From positions 3,709,501-3,773,500 of the forward strand of contig NZ_CP082966.1 in NCBI RefSeq assembly GCF_019968605.1: a stretch of DNA of 64,000 bases, in the 5' to 3' direction. Shown here one piece after another: positions 43,454 through 52,171 of the stretch (position 1 is the stretch's first letter; each line of letters opens with the position of its first letter). The DNA is from Polaribacter litorisediminis. GTDB taxonomy: Bacteria > Bacteroidota > Bacteroidia > Flavobacteriales > Flavobacteriaceae. The notes beneath the pieces are model-generated. The model made no database searches and was not told the DNA's origin. It saw only the letters and a program-made list of their open reading frames with translations. Position numbers and translations under genes: made by a program.

Positions 43454-44365
43454 CTATTTATTGTTCATAATTTCTAAAGACTTTTGTTTTATCCAATTAA
43501 CCGAAATTTCTATTGGTTCAGTTTTATTGGTATTGTGTCCTAATGATGGGAATAGGACATATTCAAAAGGTTTGTTCTGTGTCTTAAAGGTGTTAATATG
43601 TTCAATACACATTTTCACAGGAATTTGAATATCTTTTTCCCCAAAAACCCAAAGACCAGGAATTGAAAGAGTTTTGAGACTCTCTTTTGGGTCAGTAGCT
43701 TCAAATTGATATTTGTCAGGGTCATTTTTGATGTGTTCACGTGCGTCTTGTTCTGTATGATTATCCCAAAAATCGGTTCTCCCATTTGTATAAAACTGAA
43801 ATCTCAATTGTTCAAGTGTGGTTATTGTAGGACTACTCAATAAAACCATAAATTCTACTAATGCATTTTTATTAGCAGTAATAGGAATTATCCATCCTGC
43901 TTGACTCGCACCTATAAGGCCAATAGGTAAATTTTCGTTTTTTTTATGGATTACATTAACAGCAGAACTTGCATCTTTGGCCAATAAATTTAGATTTTCA
44001 ATCCTGATGTTATTGGTACCCACTTCAGGTCCAGCATAAACTCCTCCAGATTCCCCAACTCCACGTTTATCATAAGTTAACACCAAAATATCATTTTGAG
44101 CTAATAGTACAGCTAATTTTGTCATTCGAGGCACTTGGTCAGAACCGTGAACAATGACAACTGCTGAATGTGGATTTTTAGGACTATAAATTGTACCTGC
44201 TAATTTAATTCCTTCACTTTCGAAAGTGACATTTTCCGTTTTTATAGAATCTACGGATTGTGCTCCTTCTTGAGTAGATAGGGATTTTTTTTGTCCAATC
44301 GATTTATTGCAACCAATCATGGTTATGAAATGTGACAATAATAAAAGTTGACTTATTAATTTCAT
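43454..44365 (-). CDS. alpha/beta-hydrolase lipoprotein
   Basis: 303 residues, lipoprotein signal (LLLSHFITMIGC, Cys19). The alpha/beta-hydrolase fold is clear: oxyanion-side VIVHGSDQVPR, the nucleophile elbow LIGASQAGWI, the acid loop VFGEKDIQIPV and the catalytic His in SLGHNTN. Serine esterase or peptidase of the dienelactone-hydrolase type, substrate unknown. It is the single gene of the unit between P4 and P5. Confidence 0.85.
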   Translation of the reverse strand: MKLISQLLLLSHFITMIGCNKSIGQKKSLSTQEGAQSVDSIKTENVTFESEGIKLAGTIYSPKNPHSAVVIVHGSDQVPRMTKLAVLLAQNDILVLTYDKRGVGESGGVYAGPEVGTNNIRIENLNLLAKDASSAVNVIHKKNENLPIGLIGASQAGWIIPITANKNALVEFMVLLSSPTITTLEQLRFQFYTNGRTDFWDNHTEQDAREHIKNDPDKYQFEATDPKESLKTLSIPGLWVFGEKDIQIPVKMCIEHINTFKTQNKPFEYVLFPSLGHNTNKTEPIEISVNWIKQKSLEIMNNK

Positions 44366-44411
44366 TTGTTGATTTGTAATTAAATTATTCTTTAAAGGAA
44401 TTTTCGTTGCA

Positions 44412-44546
44412 TTGTCTACAATGTTTTTGTGTATGGATTGTTGCGATTATTTGTATTAAAGTTGGTAAAAAAGGCTTAACAATTTATAGCCAATTATTTT
44501 TCAGATGGAAAACACTTAAGCAATAAACTTTACACGTTGTTTTGCT
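44412..44546. repeat. attC-like palindrome P5
   Basis: Left arm GTCTACAATG, then TGTGTATGGATTGTTGCG; right arm GCAATAAACTTTACACGTTG followed by TTTTGC. The arms pair over ACAAT/GTTGT and GTGTA/TTACAC with a bulge. Confidence 0.7.
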
Positions 44547-44549
44547 TAG

Positions 44550-45529
44550 TTATCTTTCCGTTTGCTTATTTATCCAATCCATTAATTCATCTTTATTTAT
44601 TTCATTCCAAGTTGTCTGTGTATTCCGATTTTCGGATTGAGTATATTCTGTTTGTAAAACAATTAATTCCGTATTTTCATTTCCGGCAAGTTCTAATTCA
44701 GCTAAAAATCCAACAATGTCAGTCGAATTGTTTTCATATAAGGTTCTGTAGTACTTTTTTAATCTATATTTTATTTTAGGCTCAATATAAGCTCTAACAG
44801 CATAATTTTTGTAAAACTTAACATTTTCATTATTTTCATCAGAGTAGCTATAAGTCGAGAAATTGTGGTAATTATCTTGGGCTGTTTTAGGCGTGCCTTT
44901 CAAATTGGTTTCCAACATAAAATTCATAAATATTGGCTCCCAAAGGTCAATTCGATTGATTTTTATATCTCGTTTGTGTTGTTGCCATTTTCTTGTCCAA
45001 TCCAATGTGAAATCACAAATAACAACTCCTTTTATGTTAACCTGAAAATCATAATCTCCCTTTTTATAAATTCAATATATTTCATCGCTCTATGTCCTAC
45101 TAAACTTGCACCTAAAAAGAAAATGTTTTCATTAGGTAAATTATATTTATTAAACACCTCTTGAATTAAATTATGAGTAGAATTCATAGATGAATTAGAA
45201 AAGTAAAAGTCTAAAGGGATTTCAGTTGAAATTGACAATACCGCAAAGTTATTTTCAGATGCTTGACTATACATCTGCTTTGAGCTAAAATTCTTTTTGT
45301 CATACTTTGAATCTTCGAGAAAAATAAGTACACCTTTAATTTCTTTATTTTCAGGAAGCATTAGAGTATAACCTTTTTGAATAAAAGGCAAAAAGTCATT
45401 TTCTCTTATTCCAACTTTTAGACTAACATTTTTTAAAGGTTCGTAATATTCAACCATTTTCTGTGAAAAAGATTTAGTGCTAAAAATAGTAAGGAAGATT
45501 ATAAATAATATCTTAAAAGGTGTTTTCAT
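44550..45529 (-). pseudogene. exported alpha/beta-hydrolase-like gene split by a frameshift
   Basis: Two frames join into one plausible protein of about 326 residues. The first (45529 leftward) has a signal peptide (LFIIFLTIFSTKSFSQ) and the elbow-like FFLGASLVGHRAM. Near 45058-45065 a run of five A should be six to continue as IEFIKKGDYDFQVNIKGVV, then LDWTRKWQQHKRDI to the stop at 44550. It could be a real mutation or a homopolymer sequencing error. It is the only gene of the unit between P5 and P6. Confidence 0.7.
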
Positions 45530-45548
45530 TATCGTTTTTTTGTTATAT

Positions 45549-45604
45549 GCGAGACAACGGTTTGTATATTAGCCGTTAAAATGGCTTATGAGTTGTTAGC
45601 AACT
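45549..45604. repeat. attC-like palindrome P6 (short form)
   Basis: ACAACGG TTTGTATATTAGCC GTTAAAAT GGCTTATGAG TTGTTAGC: a short hairpin-type member. It is nearly identical to P7 at 47874-47933, as is the sequence to its right. Confidence 0.8.
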
Positions 45605-45785
45605 GACTTTTTTTAATTTTCAAGGTTAGGTAAAATATATTCTTCAAAAATCTTTTCTGGTTGCTGTGTTTTTCCATTTCTATAATTTCCAGATGTAATA
45701 ACTGCAACTGTTTTTAAACAAGGAATTACAAAAATATATTGTCCGCCATTTCCTCTTGCTTCAATAGATTCTATACTTTCTCATT
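45605..45785 (-). pseudogene. C-terminal fragment of a beta-lactamase-type serine hydrolase
   Basis: On the - strand this encodes the last ~55 residues of a close relative of the protein at 47940-49595 (ESIEARGNGGQYIFVIP ... EKIFEEYILPNLEN, stop at 45613). The similarity begins with the palindrome P6/P7 itself and stops abruptly at 45785. It is fused to the 5' end of a different gene. Confidence 0.8.
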
Positions 45786-45789
45786 CTTC

Positions 45790-45990
45790 TTATGATAAAT
45801 GGGAATAATTTTCGGGTGAATATGCATTGGAGGCGGCCAATTGGTCGATAACAGACATTTTCTCAAGTTTATCGATTAAATCTTGATTAAAAATTTCTGT
45901 TTCTTGTTCATCGATTTTTTCATTTTTTTTTTCATTTTTACACCCTAACATTATTAAGGTACTTAATAGAATTCCTAATACATTTTTCAT
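45790..45990 (-). pseudogene. N-terminal fragment of a DUF6624-like lipoprotein
   Basis: 66 residues: lipoprotein signal ILLSTLIMLGC, a charged linker, then LIDKLEKMSVIDQLAASNAY, which resembles the start of DUF6624 domains. It ends at an early stop (NYSHLS) exactly where the serine-hydrolase tail begins, so this unit is a chimera of two broken genes. Confidence 0.65.
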
Positions 45991-46007
45991 TTTAATACAA
46001 TTTTCTC

Positions 46008-46080
46008 TTAGATTTAAGCTGACAGCTTGGGCAATGAGTAATTGCCTGTCCCTCTAGCATGTTGCCACACGTTTTTCATT
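46008..46080. repeat. attC-like palindrome P14
   Basis: AGCTGACAGCTTGGGCAAT, loop GAGTA, ATTGCC, then AGCATGTTGCCACACG. Its right core GTTGCCACACG is complementary to the left core of P7, 1.8 kb away across two genes (12 of 13 bases). Confidence 0.7.
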
Positions 46081-46094
46081 TATAGTTTTGAAAA

Positions 46095-46973
46095 CTAGAA
46101 CTCACTGTTAATTTTTCTATTTGGCATTAGATAAACTTCTTTGTTTTTAAAATCTAAGATAATATGAAATCGTTTTAGCAGGTTACCTCCAAACAAAGCA
46201 GGTATATCTGAGTCAACTTTTGTCTTTGCAAAATCACCTGGCATATTATATATTTCAAAGCCTCCAATATCAATTCTTGGAATTAAAATGTAATCCGATT
46301 TTGCAACTGTACCATCTGTACCAAAACTAGTAGATTTGCCAATAACTTGATATTCATTTGCGAGTTTATTTTTGATTACTGTGTTGTAATACACCTTTAA
46401 AGTAGAGTTATAACCAGTATCTAACATTGTCCAAATCTTTACTTTTTTCTTTCCATTATATAATATCATTTTTATATATGGAAGACCACTTATAAATTTC
46501 AACTTAGATTTTCTAAACCTATCCGAATACTCTGGTAGCTTATCAGATATTAACAGTTCTTTACTTTCAAAATCAATTTCCACTATTTTATCTTCGAAAA
46601 AATCCCAACCAATTAACCCATCTAATTTTTCACTTTCGGGGTATGATATTCCAAGTACATCCTTTCCTGTGTAATCTTTTGTCCCTATTTTGACTAGATT
46701 ATTAAAACTTTTACTTTCTTTTGAAGTACCATTACCACCTCCATTGTTTACTATGGTATCAAATTTAATATTTACATTTTTAGCCTCCATTTTTGTTTTA
46801 TTAATCACCGTAATATTTGCCCCTAAATCAAACACCAAATTTAAGGTGTCAGACTGATTAATGAGTCCTTTTAAATATATGCGATTGTCATCACCTAATT
46901 CAAAAGCAATAACTTCTTGAGCATTTGAAATAGCAATTGAGAGAATAAATAGTAAGGTTAAGATTTGTTTCAT
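46095..46973 (-). CDS. retropepsin-like aspartyl protease homologue
   Basis: A 292-residue exported protein (signal TLLFILSIAISNAQ). Lobe motifs: VFDLGANITVI (residues 48-58, DLG) and MLDTGYNSTL (DTG, Asp185). Between them GLIGWDFFEDKIVEIDF, a segment also seen in the other homologues in this window (25543, 26588, 56137). Whether it cleaves protein is unknown. It shares a cassette unit with an AraC regulator gene 67 nt upstream. Confidence 0.72.
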   Translation of the reverse strand: MKQILTLLFILSIAISNAQEVIAFELGDDNRIYLKGLINQSDTLNLVFDLGANITVINKTKMEAKNVNIKFDTIVNNGGGNGTSKESKSFNNLVKIGTKDYTGKDVLGISYPESEKLDGLIGWDFFEDKIVEIDFESKELLISDKLPEYSDRFRKSKLKFISGLPYIKMILYNGKKKVKIWTMLDTGYNSTLKVYYNTVIKNKLANEYQVIGKSTSFGTDGTVAKSDYILIPRIDIGGFEIYNMPGDFAKTKVDSDIPALFGGNLLKRFHIILDFKNKEVYLMPNRKINSEF

Positions 46974-47040
46974 TATTGACGTTTTTTAGTTTTTAGCAAA
47001 ATTAGAATACCCTTAATAAACACTATTGTAAAATCTTGCA

Positions 47041-47832
47041 CTAACCAATAAATAAAGCATTTTTAAAATCTAATGGATTGACACCTGTAAATCGTTTGAA
47101 ATTTTTATAAAAGTGAGAAAGGTCGTAAAACCCACAATCAATTGCTGTATTAAATATTGGCCTTCCTTCTTTTAACATATTCTTGCTCTCTTGAATTCGA
47201 GATAACAGGACATAATTATTTGGTGTTAAGCCTGTTTCCTGCTTAAAAAGTCTTATGAATTTATACTTGTTCAACCCAAATTGACTTGCAGTTTTATCCA
47301 ATGAAAAAGATTCAAAGTTTGTTTCATTGATGAAAGATTGAAATAATTTACTTGTTGCAAATTTTATAGGTTGAACGGAAGTACAATTTGTAACAAGTAA
47401 TTTTAATACAGCAATGAGTCGATTTTCAAAATCGACTTCATTATTTTTAAAATGCATTGACAAAAAATAGAGTTCATTAAAAACATATTGGTCATAGATA
47501 ATTTTATCTTCAAAAAACACAGGTTTCCCATTATTAAAATCTTTAATAGCTTCTGGTGAAACATAAAATGTAAAAAATGAGTTTCCTAAATCTTTGTCAC
47601 AAGGTGTGGCGTGTACTTCATTTGGATGAACTATTGATAGTACTCCTTTAGGTACCAATATATCTTTATCATTAAGTTTAATATTAAAAGTGTTTTCTAA
47701 AATTAAAGCAATATTGAAAGTGTCGTGTGTATGATAAGGAAAATCTAATGTATGTGATTTTGCATTTAGTAATTCTAAACCATCAAGAATTGGTAGATGG
47801 TGATATTCACTTATGTTTCTTTTACTCGTCAA
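47041..47832 (-). CDS. AraC-family regulator with cupin-like sensor
   Basis: 263 residues. The N-terminal AraC-binding cupin (residues ~10-110) has DFPYHTHDTFNIALI and VHPNEVHATP. The C-terminal AraC domain has LDKTASQFGLNKYKFIRLFK and IDCGFYDLSHFYKNFKRFTG. It is paired with an aspartyl-protease-like gene within one unit bounded by P14 and P7; it may regulate it. Confidence 0.88.
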   Translation of the reverse strand: MTSKRNISEYHHLPILDGLELLNAKSHTLDFPYHTHDTFNIALILENTFNIKLNDKDILVPKGVLSIVHPNEVHATPCDKDLGNSFFTFYVSPEAIKDFNNGKPVFFEDKIIYDQYVFNELYFLSMHFKNNEVDFENRLIAVLKLLVTNCTSVQPIKFATSKLFQSFINETNFESFSLDKTASQFGLNKYKFIRLFKQETGLTPNNYVLLSRIQESKNMLKEGRPIFNTAIDCGFYDLSHFYKNFKRFTGVNPLDFKNALFIG

Positions 47833-47873
47833 TTTTAATTTTTTCTTAAATTATAGCTCGATTTTTTTAAATG

Positions 47874-47933
47874 TGTGGCAACAACGGTTTGTATATGAGC
47901 CGTTACAATGGCTTATGAGTTGTTAGCAACTGA
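47874..47933. repeat. attC-like palindrome P7 (short form)
   Basis: Left core GTGTGGCAACAACGG, stem TGAGCC GTTACAAT GGCTTA, right core GTTGTTAGCAACTGAC. Its own two cores differ beyond GTT, while the left core matches P14 and the right core matches P8. Confidence 0.85.
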
Positions 47934-47939
47934 CTTTTT

Positions 47940-49595
47940 TTAATTTTCAAGGTTAGGTAAAATATATTCTTCAAAAATCTTTTCTGGTTGCTGTGTTTTT
48001 CCATTTCTATAATTTCCAGATGTAACAACAACAACAGTTTTTAAATTAGGAATTACAAATATATATTGCCCACCATTTCCTCTTGCTTCAATAGATTCTA
48101 TAATTTCTCCGTTTACTTGATATGTGTTGTGCCACCACAAATAACCATATCCATTTTTTTCAGGTACATTCTCTAAGGTTAAGTGATTTTTAAATGAGTT
48201 TTTAACCCATTTTTTAGATAAAATACGTTTGGATTTCCATTTTCCTTTGTTTAGGTATAATTCCCCAAATCTCAACATATCTTTTGGTGTGAGGTACATC
48301 CCACCTCCAAAATATGGGTTGCCTTTCAAATCCGTTTGAATGATATAATTTGAGATTTCAAGTTTTTGAAAAAGGTATTTGTCCATAAACAACTCCAAAG
48401 GTTCAGAAACAACTGAATCCATTGCAACGCCAAGTAAAAATGGATTTGCTGAACCATAATTTGCCTTTGTATTGGGTTCATTTATCATTTTCGCTTTCAG
48501 AATCGTTTCTGTCCAATCTCCAGTAGGTTGGTAATTATTTTCAGATGCCGATGATTTTCTCTCTCTCGTATAATCGTCAGCATCTAGCCCAGAACTCATT
48601 GTTAAAAGGCTTTGAATATCAATTTCTGATTTTAAACTGTCTTTTAGAATTTGATATTTATTCGGTAAAAAGTCAAAAATGGATTGCTCAACTCTTTTAA
48701 ATAATGATTTATCCCTTGCAATTCCAACGATAGCAGATGAAATACTTTTTGATGCCGAACGCATATCGTGTGGGATACTTGCGTTGTAGCCATCAAAATA
48801 ATTTTCGTAAACTACTTTTCCTTTTTTTGAAATTAAAACAGAATGTGTGTTTGGTAACGAATCCTTTGAGATCAGGAATTCCATTTTAGTAAGTTGTAAA
48901 ATAGACGCTTTATTCTCATATTGGAACCCGCCAATTTCCCAATCTGTTGTTGACTTTTTTAGTGCTACTTCTGTAAGTAAATTTTTTCCAAGATAGATAC
49001 CTAATTGAATACTATTGGGTAGTAATTTCCCTCTAAACTGCAATCCAGTTTTAAAATCAGTAAACGAAATCAAATCATTTTCTTTTTGAAAATTGTCGCA
49101 CCAGGTTCCTGTAAATCTATTGTCACCAAAAATAGGATAAGCTTGATAGTTATTTCCTTCTCCATTTTCAACACTCAAATAAAAATTAAGTGATTTCAAC
49201 TCATCTACCATTAGTAGATTCCAAGTTCCTCTAAAAGTGTTGTTATTTGATTGAGTTAGTTTTAAATGGTAAAGAAGCATCCCAGACTTAATAAATCCAT
49301 TAATCTCTTTGCCATTTTCAGATAATTGACCTTTAAAAGAATAATTTTCAGCAAAAGCTATTTCTAATATTGAAGTGCTTCTTGAATTAAAAGGATAATC
49401 GATTATATTTTGATAGTTAGAAATTTTGAATTTGGCATTTTCAAGTCCTAAATTTTCTATTTCTACCTGTAAGCTGAAGGTCTTTGTATTTTCTATTTTT
49501 CCTTCCCAACCACTCGTATATTCTGCCATATTTTGGGCGTAGGTTGAAAATGAATAAAAAAGAAAAAGAAGTGCTATTATGTTTTTAATTCTCAA
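47940..49595 (-). CDS. beta-lactamase-family serine hydrolase (class C/DD-peptidase-like)
   Basis: A 551-residue exported protein. Signal to ~residue 20. Residues ~30-230 form a beta-rich N-terminal domain. The catalytic half starts near HSVLISKKGK. The SxxK motif is SASK (280-283), then NYGSANPF in the place of YxN, and a C-terminal EARGNGGQYIF. It probably acts on peptidoglycan or ester/amide substrates in the periplasm. It is in one unit with an AraC gene upstream. A diverged copy of its tail is at 45605-45785. Confidence 0.85.
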   Translation of the reverse strand: MRIKNIIALLFLFYSFSTYAQNMAEYTSGWEGKIENTKTFSLQVEIENLGLENAKFKISNYQNIIDYPFNSRSTSILEIAFAENYSFKGQLSENGKEINGFIKSGMLLYHLKLTQSNNNTFRGTWNLLMVDELKSLNFYLSVENGEGNNYQAYPIFGDNRFTGTWCDNFQKENDLISFTDFKTGLQFRGKLLPNSIQLGIYLGKNLLTEVALKKSTTDWEIGGFQYENKASILQLTKMEFLISKDSLPNTHSVLISKKGKVVYENYFDGYNASIPHDMRSASKSISSAIVGIARDKSLFKRVEQSIFDFLPNKYQILKDSLKSEIDIQSLLTMSSGLDADDYTRERKSSASENNYQPTGDWTETILKAKMINEPNTKANYGSANPFLLGVAMDSVVSEPLELFMDKYLFQKLEISNYIIQTDLKGNPYFGGGMYLTPKDMLRFGELYLNKGKWKSKRILSKKWVKNSFKNHLTLENVPEKNGYGYLWWHNTYQVNGEIIESIEARGNGGQYIFVIPNLKTVVVVTSGNYRNGKTQQPEKIFEEYILPNLEN

Positions 49596-49665
49596 TTTTT
49601 GGTTATTTTATGATGAACAGCAAAGTTGAGATTAATTAAGTCCTCAAAATTGTATAAAATTAACA

Positions 49666-50466
49666 TTATGAAATGTTCTTCAAAAGTTTTGAAGGTGTTG
49701 TCTTGTAGATTCGCTTAAAGTTCGTAATGAAATGACTTTGGTCGTAAAAACCACATTGATAACAAATTTCTGTCAATGAATATTTATTAGAAGTAAGCAA
49801 GCAAAGTGCTTTGTTCAATTTAATCAATCGAATGTAATTGCTAAGACTTGTTCCAAAATGTCGATTGAACTCTCTAGATAGGTGGACGGGATGGATTTCT
49901 AGTTTTGAACTTAAATTATTTAAGGAATGGTCTATTTGTTCTTCAATCAACAATTCTTTTAGTTGGTTTACCCAAGTAGGCTTTCTTGAATTACTACTTT
50001 TTGCTTCAGTTAGCGAATTAAATATATGAATCAAATTACTCTCAATACTCAAATTTGAATACGGGTCATTGATTTTAGTCTCAATAAATATCTGGTTCAT
50101 TAAGTTTTTTATTATTGGACTTTTCAAATTAATACTTCCTTCAAAATCTGTTATTTGAATATCAAAAGTTGAAAACCAATTCTCATTCAGTTCAATATGA
50201 AAACCTCTTGTAAATTCAGGCGGTTTTATGTTGTAGTGTGAGTCTTGCCAATTATGAAACAGTAAACTTCCTGGCTCTAAATAATAGGACTCTTTTTTGT
50301 TAGATTCAAAGAGTTTTCCTTGAAGTAAATACGTGAAATATGGATTTTCGTGATAATGCCAATCAACTTTCCTGTGTGTGTATTCTGTATCGGTAATTAT
50401 TAGATTTTCAAAAGCAGACTTTTGGTAATGCTTTCCGTAAAATTCGCCTGTTTTTAGTTTATTCAT
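49666..50466 (-). CDS. AraC-family transcriptional regulator
   Basis: 266 residues. N-terminal cupin-type sensor (VDWHYHENPYFTYLLQG), C-terminal AraC domain with LNNLSSKLEIHPVHLSREFN and TEICYQCGFYDQSHFITNFK. Divergent in sequence from the other AraC genes here. It lies 70 nt upstream of the serine hydrolase gene and shares the unit between P7 and P8, so it is a plausible regulator of that gene. Confidence 0.88.
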   Translation of the reverse strand: MNKLKTGEFYGKHYQKSAFENLIITDTEYTHRKVDWHYHENPYFTYLLQGKLFESNKKESYYLEPGSLLFHNWQDSHYNIKPPEFTRGFHIELNENWFSTFDIQITDFEGSINLKSPIIKNLMNQIFIETKINDPYSNLSIESNLIHIFNSLTEAKSSNSRKPTWVNQLKELLIEEQIDHSLNNLSSKLEIHPVHLSREFNRHFGTSLSNYIRLIKLNKALCLLTSNKYSLTEICYQCGFYDQSHFITNFKRIYKTTPSKLLKNIS

Positions 50467-50479
50467 TCTGTTTTTTCAA

Positions 50480-50551
50480 ATTACTGACAATGGTAAGCGT
50501 AGTGCGGGATTAGAAGCACTTACCTTTCGGTTTAACCATATGTTTGTTAAT
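50480..50551. repeat. attC-like palindrome P8
   Basis: TTACTGACAATGGTAAG ... AACCATATGTTTGTTAATA. The interior GGGATTAGAAGCACTTACC and TTTCGGTTTA is shared with P13. The left flank (TTTTTCAAATTACTG) also precedes P9. Confidence 0.65.
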
Positions 50552-50615
50552 ATTCAAATCGTTCAAATATAGCATTTTTGCCCGGATTACTTTTATACGA
50601 TTTTACCAGTAGTTT

Positions 50616-52103
50616 TTATTCTTTGCTTTTCCTTATAAATTCGACTGGCTCTGATTGTAAATTTATTGTCAGTGATGAAATTTCTCCATTGTTATTTGTT
50701 CTAAAATTGATAGCAAATTCTGGATTGAATAAATCAGAAACATTTTTTAATGGCTTCATAACAAAAACGTTATAATGCAAATGTTCCAAAAAGAACTTAT
50801 AAGATGGATAAATAGCATATAGATTACCGTCCTTAAGGTCTACTTCAATTGTTCCATAACCTTTATTTTCATATTTACCTATGAATGATGATAAGTTATG
50901 TGTTGGCTTCTTTTCAGAGTTTAATCCTTGCTTGATTTCACTTGGGACGTAAATATCACTTACGATTACAGGATAGTCTTTCAAATCAGTTTTTGGTAAA
51001 TCCAACATTCTGTTTTTAATAATGTCTCCTATTATGTATGGTAGAATTGAATTAGTCTGATTGGTTAATACAGTAACACCTAACTTTTCAAAAGGATAGG
51101 TTAATACTAAAGAGCTAAATCCAGATGTGTTTCCTCCGTGGTAAACTTTATAATTTCCGTCTTGTGATTCCATTCGCCACCCAAAACCATCTCCAAAGAG
51201 AAAAACACTCTCTTCGTTTTTATTAGGCCTTATATTATGTATAGTAGTCGCATTGCGAACAAAATCTGTTGGCAAAACTTGCTTTTCTTTAAATTTTCCT
51301 TCGTTTAACCAAGCTATCATCCAATTTACCAAATCCTTTGCGGAACTTCTAATTCCACCAGCAGGTTTGTAATTTTGGTATTCTTCGTAAAGTACTTTTT
51401 TGACTTCACCTTTTACCAAACCATAACCGTATGAAAAATTATTAGTCATTTTCATACTTTTTAAATCTGTATAAGAATTTGACATCTCTAGTGGGTTAAA
51501 GATATTGTTATTCAAATTCTCCTCCCAAGATTCACCTGTCACTTCTTCAACAATTGTACCTGCTATAGTGTATCCCATATTACTGTAAATCCAACTATCC
51601 TTCGGTTTGCCTTCAGGTTTTATGTATTTTAATTTTTTTATGACTTCGAGTTTGCTTCGCTCAGGAAAAAGAACAAGTGTCCCATTGATTTCTCCAATTC
51701 CACTTTTATGTGAAAGTAAATCTTCAATGGTGATTAAATTGTCCATTTCAGAATTATAAAATTCAAGTTTTGGAATATATAAACTGGGTTTGTCTTTCAA
51801 AGAAATTTTATCTTCAAAATCTAGTAGTCCTAATAAGGAAGCCGTAAAAGCTTTAGAACTAGATGCAATTGGGAAAATTGTATTTTCATTTACAGGTAGA
51901 TTTTTTTCTAAATCTCTGTATCCAAATCCTTTAGAGTATACTATTTGATTGTTTTTAACAACGGAAATTGACAAGCCAACAGCGTTATAAGATTTCATTA
52001 AAGTTTCTATTTCTTGGTCTAGTCCATCTAAAAGTGGTTCATTTTGCTGACCATAGCTCCATAATGAGATGGCTAATAATGATAAAGTGAATATTTTTCT
52101 CAT
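50616..52103 (-). CDS. beta-lactamase-family serine hydrolase
   Basis: A 495-residue exported protein (signal SLLAISLWSYGQ). Motifs: PIASSSKAF with SxxK = SSSK (81-84), then WIYSNMGYTIAG with YSN, then YHGGNTSGF in the HxG/KTG position. The set is complete. The C-terminal ~120 residues form a beta-rich appended domain. A periplasmic esterase, amidase or DD-peptidase; substrate unknown. First of a 9-kb run of - strand genes lacking array palindromes. Confidence 0.88.
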   Translation of the reverse strand: MRKIFTLSLLAISLWSYGQQNEPLLDGLDQEIETLMKSYNAVGLSISVVKNNQIVYSKGFGYRDLEKNLPVNENTIFPIASSSKAFTASLLGLLDFEDKISLKDKPSLYIPKLEFYNSEMDNLITIEDLLSHKSGIGEINGTLVLFPERSKLEVIKKLKYIKPEGKPKDSWIYSNMGYTIAGTIVEEVTGESWEENLNNNIFNPLEMSNSYTDLKSMKMTNNFSYGYGLVKGEVKKVLYEEYQNYKPAGGIRSSAKDLVNWMIAWLNEGKFKEKQVLPTDFVRNATTIHNIRPNKNEESVFLFGDGFGWRMESQDGNYKVYHGGNTSGFSSLVLTYPFEKLGVTVLTNQTNSILPYIIGDIIKNRMLDLPKTDLKDYPVIVSDIYVPSEIKQGLNSEKKPTHNLSSFIGKYENKGYGTIEVDLKDGNLYAIYPSYKFFLEHLHYNVFVMKPLKNVSDLFNPEFAINFRTNNNGEISSLTINLQSEPVEFIRKSKE

Positions 52104-52171
52104 ATTACTATTTTAAATTCTGTGATTATTTTTTATTGTATTATTTTAATTTACTTTTAACAGGTTGGTAT

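Noticed and set aside
45058..45065. Programmed ribosomal frameshift in the split hydrolase
   Set aside because: The run lacks a clear slippery heptamer with a downstream structure, and such metabolic hydrolases are not known to use frameshifting. Mutation or sequencing error is simpler.
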